64,000 nucleotides of DNA from Eubacterium oxidoreducens (GTDB taxonomy: Bacteria; Bacillota; Clostridia; Lachnospirales; Lachnospiraceae): the NCBI RefSeq assembly GCF_900104415.1, contig NZ_FMXR01000009.1:62001-126000 (forward strand). The letters run 5' to 3'. The notes beneath the pieces are model-generated. The model was not told the origin of the DNA. It searched no databases and saw only the letters and a list, made by a program, of their open reading frames with translations. Position 1 is the first letter of the stretch. Each line of letters starts with the position of its first letter. Of the stretch, positions 52,259 through 62,440 are shown piece by piece. The position numbers and the translations under genes are program-made.

Positions 52259-53317
52259 TATGTATTTAAGATAGGCCGAGAATGCAGAAGGAATCGCATA
52301 TTCTCTTTGTATCGTAGCGAATTCTACCATTAAAAGTTCTTTTGGCAAATGGGTTGATTCTGCAACTGACACCACATACCCCTTCATATGCCATTCAATA
52401 TGAGAAAATATATGTTTGGCATCTTCTACCTTTTTGATATGAAGCGGTTCAAATCCCAGCCTTTCCACATATTCTATAATTTCTCTTCTACCAGGCTGAC
52501 CTTCCATTGCCGGAAGTTCATATAACCCTGCAAGCAGTCCTGTCTTTGGTCTTTTTTGAATAAGCACGTGATCTCCATCACGAATAATTAGAACCGTCTT
52601 TTTTTCAATCTTCCTTTTCGCTTTCTTTGGCTTATTTGGATATTCTAACTGTGTACCGGCTTTTCGAGACTCACACATAAGCTCCCAGGGACACTCTTCG
52701 CAATGAGGACGACCATTTGGTACGCACACCATTGCCCCAAGATCCATAAGAGCCTGATTATAATCACCCGGTGCATCCTCAGGAATCACTTCCCTCAGTG
52801 CCTTCTCTACTCGTTTTCGAAATGCCGGCTTGCTGATATCGCTATCATCCGCGCACACACGCGTAATGACACGAAACACATTGCCGTCCACCGCCGGCTG
52901 CGGGTATTGATATGCAATAGATGAAATGGCTCCTGCCGTATAACTGCCAATTCCCTTAAGCTGTAACAGCTCCTTAGGACTTGATGGAATAATCCCGTTA
53001 TAATCTTCCATCACCTGTCTTGCTGCCGCCTGCAGATTTCTGACACGATTGTAATAGCCTAATCCTTCCCATAGTTTTAGCAGCTCATCCTCCGGGCACT
53101 CACTAAGTGCCTTAACATCAGGAAGGCATTTTAAAAAGCGATCATAATATCCTTTGACCGCTTCTACCCGGGTCTGCTGAAGCATGATTTCCGACACCCA
53201 TACATGATATGGTGTCGGCTCATCTCTCCAAGGCAAAGACCTGGCATGTGCATGAAACCACTTTAAAAGCGGCGTTGTTAGTTTTGTTAAATTATAATCT
53301 TCAATATATTGTTCCAT
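52247..53317 (-). CDS. mutY: A/G-specific adenine glycosylase
   Basis: Removes adenine mispaired with 8-oxoguanine. The N-terminal helix-hairpin-helix domain has EIMLQQTRVEAV with the catalytic glutamate near residue 43, and LKGIGSYTAGAI followed by VDGNVFR with the catalytic aspartate near 144. The iron-sulfur cluster is C-x7-C-x2-C-x5-C (CVPNGRPHCEECPWELMC, about 196-213). The C-terminal 120 residues form the NUDIX-like 8-oxoG reader. 356 residues. No ribosome site precedes the ATG, and the promoter places the transcript start three or four bases away. Confidence 0.95.
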   Translation of the reverse strand: MEQYIEDYNLTKLTTPLLKWFHAHARSLPWRDEPTPYHVWVSEIMLQQTRVEAVKGYYDRFLKCLPDVKALSECPEDELLKLWEGLGYYNRVRNLQAAARQVMEDYNGIIPSSPKELLQLKGIGSYTAGAISSIAYQYPQPAVDGNVFRVITRVCADDSDISKPAFRKRVEKALREVIPEDAPGDYNQALMDLGAMVCVPNGRPHCEECPWELMCESRKAGTQLEYPNKPKKAKRKIEKKTVLIIRDGDHVLIQKRPKTGLLAGLYELPAMEGQPGRREIIEYVERLGFEPLHIKKVEDAKHIFSHIEWHMKGYVVSVAESTHLPKELLMVEFATIQREYAIPSAFSAYLKYIKTF

Positions 53318-53327
53318 ATGATTCTAA

Positions 53328-53356
53328 ATTGTAACCGCCTAATCCGGTAGTGTCAA
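53328..53356 (-). promoter_or_regulatory. Consensus promoter of mutY, near-leaderless
   Basis: On the minus strand a perfect TTGACA, 17 bases, TACAAT. The -10 ends ten bases before the ATG, so the 5' leader would be only about 3-4 bases. Confidence 0.7.
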
Positions 53357-53381
53357 TTCGTCCCCCATAACACGGGGTGGC

Positions 53382-53415
53382 AAAAAGCGGCGTTTTGGTT
53401 TATGCCAAAACGCCG
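53382..53415 (-). terminator. Terminator after groEL
   Basis: An 11-bp stem (53388-53398 with 53405-53415) followed by CTTTTT on the minus strand. Confidence 0.9.
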
Positions 53416-53452
53416 TTATCATTCAACTTATCTCATTATTTATAAGATCTGA

Positions 53453-55096
<1,644 letters not shown>

Positions 55097-55103
55097 CTAT
55101 CAA

Positions 55104-55388
55104 TTATTCTACAATAGCCAGAATATCTGACTGCTTTACGATAATATATTCTTCTCCATCAAGCTTTACTTCTGTTCCTGCATATTTTGAATAAATGACA
55201 TTCTGTCCTTCTTTTACCTGCATAGTTACTTCTTTTCCATCAATTACTCCGCCAGGTCCCACTGCAACAACTTCTGCCTGCTGTGGTTTTTCCTGTGCTG
55301 CAGTAGCAAGGATGATGCCACCTTTTGTAACTTCCTCAGCTTCAAGCTGCTTTAATACTACTCTGTCTCCTAATGGTGTTAATTTCAT
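55104..55388 (-). CDS. groES: 10-kDa co-chaperonin GroES
   Basis: Lid of the GroEL cage. A 94-residue protein starting MKLTPLGDRVVLKQ, with the mobile loop around residues 17-32 (EAEEVTKGGIILATAA) and YSKYAGTEVKLDGEEY. GGAGGAATT precedes the ATG. It is the first gene of the groESL operon. Confidence 0.98.
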   Translation of the reverse strand: MKLTPLGDRVVLKQLEAEEVTKGGIILATAAQEKPQQAEVVAVGPGGVIDGKEVTMQVKEGQNVIYSKYAGTEVKLDGEEYIIVKQSDILAIVE

Positions 55389-55420
55389 GAGTATAATTCC
55401 TCCTTCGCCTCTTTATTTTA

Positions 55421-55447
55421 TTAGCACTCATTTAATTCGAGTGCTAA
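55421..55447. promoter_or_regulatory. CIRCE element (HrcA operator)
   Basis: A perfect inverted repeat TTAGCACTC-N9-GAGTGCTAA, identical to the CIRCE consensus, 33 bases before the groES start and just after the likely transcription start. HrcA repression of groESL is the expected consequence. Confidence 0.96.
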
Positions 55448-55459
55448 CCAACTAGGCTT

Positions 55460-55488
55460 ATAATAGTTTTTTCTATATCAATCCGCAA
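55460..55488 (-). promoter_or_regulatory. Promoter of groESL
   Basis: On the minus strand: TTGCGG, 17 bases, TATTAT, placing the start point just upstream of the CIRCE element. Confidence 0.5.
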
Positions 55489-55576
55489 CTTTATTTATTC
55501 TCATTTACGCCCGTCATTCTACATGTTTACTTCTTTTTTCTCTCATTTTCTCCAAATATCTCATTTTTTCATTTTA

Positions 55577-56365
55577 TCAAGATAGCAGTCCATAGTGCTT
55601 CATCGCATTAAATACACCATCTTCATGAATATCTGTCGTTACATATTCTGCAATTTTTTTAATCTCTTCCACACCATTTCCCATGGCAATCGAATGACCT
55701 GCATAAGTAAGCATTTCCCGGTCGTTAATGCTATCACCAATTGCGTATACCTGATTCACATCCAATCCAAGTTCTGAGACAACTGCCTGCATACCGGTTG
55801 CTTTTGTGTATCCATGCGGAACAAGCTCCGCTACCTGATAAGCATGTCTTAGAATCTGAAAATGTTTTCCCATTTCTTCTAATATGGAGTCATCCGATCT
55901 TTCATCAAATGTAACGATCATCTTATTAATCTTCCACGCATCCTCATTGCCTATGATCGCAATCATTCTTGGTCCAAGTTGCTTTTTCAAAAACTCATAA
56001 TATTGATTTCCCCGAAGAAGAAAATCGTCGACAAGAATCTTTTCTCTGCCTTCCCATAAAGACCCGACGTAATTGTTATGACACAGTTCATAATAATGCG
56101 CAAGATCATTGTGAGGCAAATGATAATTGACTAGTTTTTTTCCAAACACCTCCACATCGGTTCCGCATCCTGCCACAATCCCATCAAATCCAAGCCCCAA
56201 AATCTCCGGATTAAAAATATACCCCCGGCTTCTTCCGGAGCAAAGAAATGTATAATGACCTGCTTTTCTTAATTTCTTGAATGCTTCTTTTGTAGATGCT
56301 TCGATTCTCATATTCCGATCTAGAAGCGTTCCATCTATATCAAAAAATATTGCTTTTTTATCCAT
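55577..56365 (-). CDS. HAD-superfamily (Cof-type) phosphatase
   Basis: A 262-residue phosphatase of HAD subclass IIB. DIDGTLLDRN at residues 9-18 gives the nucleophilic aspartate pair, CSGRSRGY is motif II, and VYAIGDSINDREML (about 210) is motif IV. A cap domain occupies the middle. The substrate is probably a sugar phosphate or similar; the sequence does not say. GGAGG precedes the ATG, which overlaps the end of the sigma-factor gene by eight bases. Last gene of the pyr-cys-sigH block. Confidence 0.88.
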   Translation of the reverse strand: MDKKAIFFDIDGTLLDRNMRIEASTKEAFKKLRKAGHYTFLCSGRSRGYIFNPEILGLGFDGIVAGCGTDVEVFGKKLVNYHLPHNDLAHYYELCHNNYVGSLWEGREKILVDDFLLRGNQYYEFLKKQLGPRMIAIIGNEDAWKINKMIVTFDERSDDSILEEMGKHFQILRHAYQVAELVPHGYTKATGMQAVVSELGLDVNQVYAIGDSINDREMLTYAGHSIAMGNGVEEIKKIAEYVTTDIHEDGVFNAMKHYGLLS

Positions 56366-56963
56366 TTGGGCCTCCTTTGCGTATCTTCTTTTTTATCCTT
56401 TGTAAAGCGTTGTCTATCGACTTTGGACTCTTATCCAAAACCTTTGCCATCGCCTGATAATCCAATCCTTCCAGATATAGATTCATTACTTTTTGTTCAA
56501 GCGGGCTAAGGTCTTTTTGTATTCGTCTTTTAAAATCTTCCCAAAATTCCCGATTAAGTACAAATTGCTCCGGATTCGAACGTGTTACATCTTCCGTATA
56601 ATCGATTGTAATTTCCTGTTCATTATCATCATCTAGGGATACATAGGAATTAAGTGGCCCATGTTTCTTCCTGTTTGATGCTTCAATCGCATGATATAGT
56701 TGTCTGGATATACATAAATCCGCAAATGTAAAAAAAGAGGCATCCTTATCATCCTGAAAATCCTTGACTGCCTTAAACAGCCCAATCATTCCCTCCTGAA
56801 TCAGATCCTCTGTTTCTCCACCAATCAGATATAACGCTTTACAACGTTTTAATACGAGCGGCTTATATTTATCCATGAGATAATCCATGATTTCTCCTTC
56901 GCCGCTTCGCATCTTCCTAATCAGCTGTTCATCTGTATAATTCGTATAGCTTTCCTTTGCCAT
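56358..56963 (-). CDS. sigH: Sigma-70 family sigma factor, SigH-like
   Basis: A 201-residue sigma factor. Region 2 reads DLIQEGMIGLFKAVKDFQ followed by FFTFADLCISRQLYHAIEAS, and region 4 reads LSPLEQKVMNLYLEGLDYQAMAKVLDKSPKSIDNALQRIKKKI with a helix-turn-helix. Its place after cysS-mrnC-rlmB is the position of sigH in Bacillus, which supports the name; length and sequence fit. SigH starts sporulation and competence programmes in Bacillus, but whether this organism sporulates cannot be told here. The gene yacP, usual between rlmB and sigH in Bacillus, is absent. Confidence 0.87.
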   Translation of the reverse strand: MAKESYTNYTDEQLIRKMRSGEGEIMDYLMDKYKPLVLKRCKALYLIGGETEDLIQEGMIGLFKAVKDFQDDKDASFFTFADLCISRQLYHAIEASNRKKHGPLNSYVSLDDDNEQEITIDYTEDVTRSNPEQFVLNREFWEDFKRRIQKDLSPLEQKVMNLYLEGLDYQAMAKVLDKSPKSIDNALQRIKKKIRKGGPNG

Positions 56964-56972
56964 CTTGTTCTC

Positions 56973-57719
56973 CTATTTAGCTGACAATCTCTGGCGCACA
57001 ATCTCATAAGCCAAAACACCGGTTGCCACAGATGCATTCAAGGAATCAATCTGCCCTTTCATTGGAATTGCAGCCACCATATCACACTGTTCTTTTACCA
57101 GCTTGCTGACGCCTTCGCCTTCATTTCCAATGACCAGACCAATTGCCCCTGTCAGATTCAAATCATACATAGTTGTACCATCCATATCTGCGCATACGAA
57201 CCACATTCCTTGCTCCTTGAGCTGTTTTATTGTCTGTGCCATGTTCGTGACTTTCGCCACCGGTGTATAGGCAAGCGCACCTGCAGAAGTTCTTGCAACT
57301 GTTGCCGTAAGTCCAACTGCGCGTCTTTTTGGTATCACAACTCCATGCGCTCCGGCCTGATTGGCAGTTCGAATGATTGCGCCTAGATTATGCGGATCTT
57401 CAATTCCGTCCAACAAGATTATAAACGGAGCTTCCCCGGCATCTTTTGCCTTTTCTAGGATATCCTTTATCTGAACGTATTCATAAGCCGCTGCCATGGC
57501 AATCACACCCTGATGGTGACCGGTCTGTGACAGCTGATCCAAACGCTGCTTTGTTACAAATTGCAAGATAGCATCCGTCTTTTTTGCGTCACGAATAATG
57601 GTACGAATTGCTCCATCCATACATCCATCAAGCACATAAATCTTATCGATTGGTGTGCCCGCTTTCAATGCTTCTTGTACAGCATTTCTTCCTTCTAACC
57701 GTGTCTCATTTTCGTTCAT
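56973..57719 (-). CDS. rlmB: 23S rRNA ribose methyltransferase RlmB
   Basis: SPOUT-class 2'-O-methyltransferase for 23S rRNA guanosine 2251 (E. coli numbering). A short N-terminal substrate-binding domain (about 1-75) is followed by the knot domain with LDGIEDPHNLGAIIRTANQAG (about 105), TSAGALAYTPVAKVTN, IGNEGEGVS and the C-terminal MKGQIDSLNASVATGVLAYE. 248 residues. Starts nine bases after mrnC; AGGAAC precedes it. Confidence 0.95.
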   Translation of the reverse strand: MNENETRLEGRNAVQEALKAGTPIDKIYVLDGCMDGAIRTIIRDAKKTDAILQFVTKQRLDQLSQTGHHQGVIAMAAAYEYVQIKDILEKAKDAGEAPFIILLDGIEDPHNLGAIIRTANQAGAHGVVIPKRRAVGLTATVARTSAGALAYTPVAKVTNMAQTIKQLKEQGMWFVCADMDGTTMYDLNLTGAIGLVIGNEGEGVSKLVKEQCDMVAAIPMKGQIDSLNASVATGVLAYEIVRQRLSAK

Positions 57720-57728
57720 AAAAAGTTC

Positions 57729-58157
57729 CTACTTTCCGTAATATTCCAACCCCTTTCGGGTAAGTTCTATTGCCCTTTCAAGTTGACCTGTAAGATAAAG
57801 ATATCCCATTAATGTTTCTAGCCCGGTCGCCCGTCTATAATCAATTACAGACGCATTCTTAGCCGTCGTCTTCGACTTTGCATTTCTTCCGCGGCGATAA
57901 TAACTTTCTTCTTCTTCTGTGAGAAGTGTTTCTAGACATTCCATCATTTTTGATTGTGCCGTTGCTTTTACAAAATGTGCCGAATGTCCATGTAACATGG
58001 AAGGCTTTGTATTCCCCTCTCCAACAATGACGGTTCTAACTATCAGATCAAAAACGCCGTCTCCGATAAAAGCAAGTGTCAGCGGAGAATAACTCCTGAT
58101 ATCCTGTTTTTCGAGTGCAAATTGTTTCCGAATAAACTCGTTTAAGCCCTGCTCCAT
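57729..58157 (-). CDS. mrnC: Mini-ribonuclease 3 (MrnC)
   Basis: RNase III-like nuclease without a double-stranded-RNA-binding domain, which trims 23S rRNA ends in Bacillus. The 142-residue chain has LAFIGDGVFDLIVRTVIV (catalytic acidic residues), HFVKATAQSKMMECL, EEESYYRRGRNAK and YRRATGLETLMGYLYL. Its start overlaps the cysS stop region by 16 bases, showing tight coupling. The cysS-mrnC-rlmB order matches Bacillus. Confidence 0.93.
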   Translation of the reverse strand: MEQGLNEFIRKQFALEKQDIRSYSPLTLAFIGDGVFDLIVRTVIVGEGNTKPSMLHGHSAHFVKATAQSKMMECLETLLTEEEESYYRRGRNAKSKTTAKNASVIDYRRATGLETLMGYLYLTGQLERAIELTRKGLEYYGK

Positions 58158-59548
58158 TTTACTCCTTCTCTGGTGTCTTTTAGCGCAATTCCTTTTGCCA
58201 AAAGTTCGTCTCTGATTTCATCTGCCCTTGCAAAATTCTTTTCTTTTCTCGCTTGCTGTCGTTCTTCTATCAGACGTTCAATCTCTTCGTCTAAGATTTC
58301 TGCCTTCTTTTCCGTAATGATTCCCATTACCTCACACAAAGTATTCAAACAATCAGAAAGATTCTGTGCAAATTGCTTAGAAGAAGACTCATTTACATTT
58401 GTATTAGCGAATTTAACAAGTTCAAATATTGCAGAAACTGCATCCGCCGTATTCGCATCATCTTCCATTGCTTCTTCAAATTTATGAACAAACTGCTTGG
58501 ATTGTTCTGCGAGTTGTTCTTCTTCTTGTGACATTTCTTCCACCGAAGCATGTACAATTCGATCTTTCAGATATTCTGCCGCAGTCAAGATACGTTCAAG
58601 AGAATTCTTTGCCGACTCCATCAGCTCATCCGAGAAGTTTAACGGACTTCTGTAATGTGCACTAAGCATAAAAAAGCGAAGCACTTGCAGGTCATAACGC
58701 TGCGCAATATCTCTAACCGTAAAGAAATTGCCGGCTGATTTTGACATTTTCTTATTATCTATATTTAAAAATCCATTATGCATCCAATACCTTGCAAAGG
58801 TAACTCCATTTGCAGCTTCTGACTGTGCAATTTCATTTTCATGATGCGGGAAGATGAGATCTTCACCACCGGCATGAATATCAATTTCATCGCCAAGGTA
58901 TTTCTTCGCCATTACCGAACACTCAATATGCCATCCCGGTCTTCCGTCGCACCACGGTGATGTCCAATACGGTTCTCCGTCCTTTTTTGGCTTCCAAAGA
59001 ACAAAATCCGTTGCATCTTCCTTCTCTTCTCCGGTCACCTTGATATTTCTGTGTCCAGCCTGCAAATCTTCCAGATTCTTATGGGACAATTTGCCATAAT
59101 CTTTAAACTTATTTGTCCGATAATACACAGTTCCATCGCTTACGGTATATGCATAACCCTTCTCAATTAATGTCTTAATCATTTCGATCATGCCATCCAT
59201 TTCCTTTGTTGCGAGTGGATGTGTCGTTGCCTCTCTTACATTCAACGCTTTCATATCATCTTGACATTCCCGAATAAATCTTTGTGCTACTTCCTGCGCA
59301 GTGGTTCCTTCTTCGATTGCCTTTTTTATAATTTTGTCATCAACATCGGTAAAATTCGAAACATAATTTACTTCATATCCCTTATATTCCAAATATCGGC
59401 GAAATGTATCAAAAATAATCATCGGTCTGGCATTTCCGATATGAATATAGTTATAAACCGTCGGACCACATACATACATGCGCACTTTTCCCGGTTCAAC
59501 TGTCTTAAGTTCTTCTTTTTGTCTTGTCATTGTATTATAGATTCTCAT
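58142..59548 (-). CDS. cysS: Cysteinyl-tRNA synthetase
   Basis: Class I synthetase for tRNA-Cys. The zinc-binding cysteine lies in CGPTVYNYIHIGNARP with the HIGN nucleotide motif (about 28-45). GWHIECSVMA and HAGGEDLIFPHHENEI complete the zinc site, and KKMSKSAGNF is the second signature. 468 residues. The ATG at 59548 overlaps the cysE stop (ATGA) and is preceded by GGGAGAG; an upstream TTG at 59554 is less likely. The C-terminal part is a helical anticodon-binding domain. Confidence 0.97.
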   Translation of the reverse strand: MRIYNTMTRQKEELKTVEPGKVRMYVCGPTVYNYIHIGNARPMIIFDTFRRYLEYKGYEVNYVSNFTDVDDKIIKKAIEEGTTAQEVAQRFIRECQDDMKALNVREATTHPLATKEMDGMIEMIKTLIEKGYAYTVSDGTVYYRTNKFKDYGKLSHKNLEDLQAGHRNIKVTGEEKEDATDFVLWKPKKDGEPYWTSPWCDGRPGWHIECSVMAKKYLGDEIDIHAGGEDLIFPHHENEIAQSEAANGVTFARYWMHNGFLNIDNKKMSKSAGNFFTVRDIAQRYDLQVLRFFMLSAHYRSPLNFSDELMESAKNSLERILTAAEYLKDRIVHASVEEMSQEEEQLAEQSKQFVHKFEEAMEDDANTADAVSAIFELVKFANTNVNESSSKQFAQNLSDCLNTLCEVMGIITEKKAEILDEEIERLIEERQQARKEKNFARADEIRDELLAKGIALKDTREGVKWSRA

Positions 59549-60330
59549 AAACAAGCGCTCTCCCTTGAAAGTTCTATTTGCATTTCTCTTAAGGCTTCTC
59601 CATCAAGACCTTCAAGTTTCTTTTGGACAAGCTCAAATTCTTCTTCATCAATATCTGCATGATCGAGGCATTTAAAGATTGTCTTTAACGATGCTTCAAT
59701 ATCAATAATATGATTCACCATCTCGCTGTTTTCATGCTGCAAAAGCATAATATCTTCTTTTACCGGATCCGGAAGATTGGTTTGATCCATATCTTCTTGC
59801 GGGCAACACTGATTCCGCCTTCGAACAATTCGTCCCGGCACACCTACAACCGTACAATTTGGCGGAACTTCATTGATCACTACAGACCCTGCTCCAATCT
59901 TGGAGTTATCTCCAACCTTAAAGGAACCAATTATCTTAGCGCCTGCCGAAACCATAACATTGTTCCCCAATGTCGGATGTCGCTTTCCGGTCTCTTTTCC
60001 CGTACCCCCAAGCGTAACACCTTGATATAAAGTACAGTTATCTCCAATAATAGCTGTTTCTCCGATAATAACTCCACTTCCATGGTCAATAAAAAAGCCC
60101 TTTCCGATGGTTGCACCCGGATGAATCTCAATTCCGGTCTTACGGGCTGCCCTTTGCGAAATCAATCTGGCTCTAAAAAAATGCCCCTTCAGATAATGCT
60201 TATGTGCCTTTCGATAACTATGCATCACCTTAAACGTAGGATATAGCATAACTTCCCAGATTGACTTGATAGCCGGGTCTCTCTGTTTAATTACCTCATA
60301 TTCTTCTCGTAATTCTTTAAAGTAACCCAC
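59545..60330 (-). CDS. cysE: Serine O-acetyltransferase
   Basis: Makes O-acetylserine for cysteine synthesis. A helical N-terminal domain (about 1-65) is followed by left-handed beta-helix hexapeptide repeats (IHPGATIGKGFFIDHGSGVI, IGETAIIGDN, LYQGVTLGGTGKETGKRHP, and so on), with catalytic D/H in DHGSG and GKRHP. An extra C-terminal tail of about 75 residues, helical and acidic, is beyond the usual CysE. 261 residues. Co-transcribed with cysS, so cysteine making and charging are linked. Confidence 0.93.
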   Translation of the reverse strand: MGYFKELREEYEVIKQRDPAIKSIWEVMLYPTFKVMHSYRKAHKHYLKGHFFRARLISQRAARKTGIEIHPGATIGKGFFIDHGSGVIIGETAIIGDNCTLYQGVTLGGTGKETGKRHPTLGNNVMVSAGAKIIGSFKVGDNSKIGAGSVVINEVPPNCTVVGVPGRIVRRRNQCCPQEDMDQTNLPDPVKEDIMLLQHENSEMVNHIIDIEASLKTIFKCLDHADIDEEEFELVQKKLEGLDGEALREMQIELSRESACL

Positions 60331-60333
60331 TTT

Positions 60334-60819
60334 TTATTCTTCCTCGATTTCTTTTTCTAACAAACATACCGCCTGTGCGGCAATTCCTTCCATATTACCG
60401 GTAAATCCAAGACCTTCTTCTGTTGTCGCCTTAACATTTACCCTTTCCATACCAATCTGCAAATCCTCTGCAATATTTTCTCTCATTGCTTCAATATGTG
60501 GACGCATCTTTGGTGCTTGCGCTATAATTGTACAATCAATATTGACAACATCATAGCCTTCTATTTCAAGCATGCTGCGTACTTTCTGCAAAAGCATTCT
60601 GCTAGATGCCCCTTTATATTGTGGATCCGAGTCTGGAAAATGCAGACCGATATCCCCTAATGCTGCCGCTCCAAGAAGCGCATCCATTATCGCATGCAAT
60701 AAAACATCCGCATCCGAATGTCCAAGAAGCCCCATCTCATAATCAATCTTTACACCACCAATTATGAGTTCGGTATCTTTTGCAAATCTATGTACATCAT
60801 AACCGGTTCCGATTCTCAT
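60334..60819 (-). CDS. ispF: 2-C-methyl-D-erythritol 2,4-cyclodiphosphate synthase
   Basis: Fifth step of the MEP isoprenoid pathway. Zinc ligands are in YDVHRF (D8, H10) and [10 protein letters not shown] (H42 region), and [11 protein letters not shown] near residue 133 is the CMP-binding loop. The ATG at 60819 is preferred over 60855 because AGGAGGAG precedes it and [12 protein letters not shown] is the normal start. 161 residues. Four bases separate it from cysE. ispD is not in the window. Confidence 0.96.
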   Translation of the reverse strand: MRIGTGYDVHRFAKDTELIIGGVKIDYEMGLLGHSDADVLLHAIMDALLGAAALGDIGLHFPDSDPQYKGASSRMLLQKVRSMLEIEGYDVVNIDCTIIAQAPKMRPHIEAMRENIAEDLQIGMERVNVKATTEEGLGFTGNMEGIAAQAVCLLEKEIEEE

Positions 60820-60838
60820 AGACTCCTCCTGACTCTTT

Positions 60839-61180
60839 CTACAAAAGAATTCCAACTATATATAACACAAGCAGGCAAAGCGTAATCACCATTCCCGCTA
60901 TTGTACCTACCTTCGGAATAAATTTAAAAACATCTTTTTGACGCATTCCCTGCATGCCTATAACCACGCCTGCAATGCTCAAAAGAAGTGCTCCGACTCC
61001 TCTGCTCCCCAGATAGGTATCGGCATCTCCGCTTGCTGAAACAGACAATCCAAGAGCCGATAAGAAAACAACAACTGCAGCTATGTCAAGTGCGATTGCT
61101 CCATAGCCCCAAAAGCTTTCCTTTTTTGTCGTAAATTTTAACTTTTCTTTTCTATGATGCCGTCTTTGTCTTTCCGCCAT
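60839..61180 (-). CDS. Small membrane protein, unknown function
   Basis: A 113-residue protein with a basic N-terminal tail ([14 protein letters not shown]) and three predicted helices (about 26-50, 60-80, 92-112). I do not recognise a named family with confidence. It overlaps the VanZ-like gene upstream by 29 bases and ends 19 bases before ispF starts, so it belongs to the same transcript. Confidence 0.7.
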   Translation of the reverse strand: MAERQRRHHRKEKLKFTTKKESFWGYGAIALDIAAVVVFLSALGLSVSASGDADTYLGSRGVGALLLSIAGVVIGMQGMRQKDVFKFIPKVGTIAGMVITLCLLVLYIVGILL

Positions 61181-61667
61181 TTTTCACCCTGCCTAAATAT
61201 TTTTTATATGTTCTGTCGCCTATATGACGGACAATCGCAAATATGATATATCCAATCACAACACCTATTGTATTTAATAGTATATCGTCTACATCAAAGC
61301 TTCCCACCTTGGTAAACAATTGGATGCTTTCCACTATCAGACTAAACAAAAATCCTTCCAAAAGTACCTTTGGAAAAAATACATTCTTCTTTGGAAACAT
61401 GGAAGGAACCAAAAAGCCAAACGGAACGAACGCACCAATATTTCCAATAAGATTGATAAATACAGCACCATATCCAATCTGTTCACGATAATTCCAGTAC
61501 AACATGATTTCCTTAAACAAAGTCAGATTATACTGGTATTCCTCACTCGCAAAATTCCTGCCAAATGACTCTGCAAAAAACAAAAAGTAAAACAACACTA
61601 TCAGATAGGTGAGAAACAAAAGCGAACAGACAACCTTTTGTAAACTGCGCTTTTTTCTTCTACTCAT
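61152..61667 (-). CDS. VanZ-like membrane protein
   Basis: A 171-residue protein with four hydrophobic segments (about 11-32, 62-88, 98-118, 128-148). INLIGNIGAFVPFGFLVP and VESIQLFTKVGSFDVDDILLNTIGVVIGY are the VanZ-family landmarks, including the conserved D-x-x-D-x-x-x-N core. Function is not established; the name comes from teicoplanin resistance. The basic C-terminus ([12 protein letters not shown]) is cytoplasmic. It starts 12 bases after pyrE. Confidence 0.82.
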   Translation of the reverse strand: MSRRKKRSLQKVVCSLLFLTYLIVLFYFLFFAESFGRNFASEEYQYNLTLFKEIMLYWNYREQIGYGAVFINLIGNIGAFVPFGFLVPSMFPKKNVFFPKVLLEGFLFSLIVESIQLFTKVGSFDVDDILLNTIGVVIGYIIFAIVRHIGDRTYKKYLGRVKNGGKTKTAS

Positions 61668-61679
61668 CGTAATTATCCC

Positions 61680-62357
61680 TTATTTTGCACCATACTGTTC
61701 ATAATATGCATCAATTGCCTTCTTGATCTTATCATCAATGACAACCTTACCTCGAATTTCTTTATTATAAAGCGTCTCAACTACTTCTTCCATCGTAACA
61801 ATAGCTTTCGCTTCAAATCCATATTTTTCATGAATCTCATCAAGCGCAGACATCTTACCGCCAAGTCCAACTTCCATGCGGTTAAGCGAAACCATAAGTC
61901 CCTTGATTTCAACATCTCCTTGTGCTTTTATAATTGGAAATGTCTCCTCGATAGATTTTCCTGAGGTTGTCACATCTTCAATAATCACAACTCTGTCTTT
62001 ATCCTGAATCTTACTTCCAAGCAAGATTCCGGTATCTCCATGATCTTTGATTTCTTTTCGGTTTGAACAATAACGAATTTCCTTGCCATAGAGCTTAGCA
62101 TATGCAATTACAGTTGTAACCGAAAGCGGTATTCCCTTATAAGCCGGTCCAAACAGCACATCAAAATCATCGCCAAAATTTTCATGAATTGCCGTTGCAT
62201 AATATTCTCCAAGTTTCATAAGCTGTGTACCGGTCACATAAGCGCCCGCATTCATAAAAAACGGCGACTTTCTGCCGCTTTTCAACGTGAAATCTCCAAA
62301 TTTCAGCACGTCACTTTCTACCATAAAGTCTATAAATTCACTCTTGTACTGTTCCAT
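61680..62357 (-). CDS. pyrE: Orotate phosphoribosyltransferase
   Basis: Adds ribose-5-phosphate from PRPP to orotate. The PRPP-binding motif is VVIIEDVTTSGKS (about 120-133), and FGPAYKGIPLS and RKEIKDHGDTG are the usual flanking landmarks. 225 residues. It follows pyrD by 83 bases without an evident terminator, so pyrK-pyrD-pyrE form one unit. No PyrR-type attenuator is apparent in the gap. Confidence 0.96.
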   Translation of the reverse strand: MEQYKSEFIDFMVESDVLKFGDFTLKSGRKSPFFMNAGAYVTGTQLMKLGEYYATAIHENFGDDFDVLFGPAYKGIPLSVTTVIAYAKLYGKEIRYCSNRKEIKDHGDTGILLGSKIQDKDRVVIIEDVTTSGKSIEETFPIIKAQGDVEIKGLMVSLNRMEVGLGGKMSALDEIHEKYGFEAKAIVTMEEVVETLYNKEIRGKVVIDDKIKKAIDAYYEQYGAK

Positions 62358-62440
62358 CTATCTATTCCTCCATTAAGGCTAAATCTTCTTTATTAAACCA
62401 CTTAAGTCTACACCATACAGCAGCGTTTTTCAACGACGTC

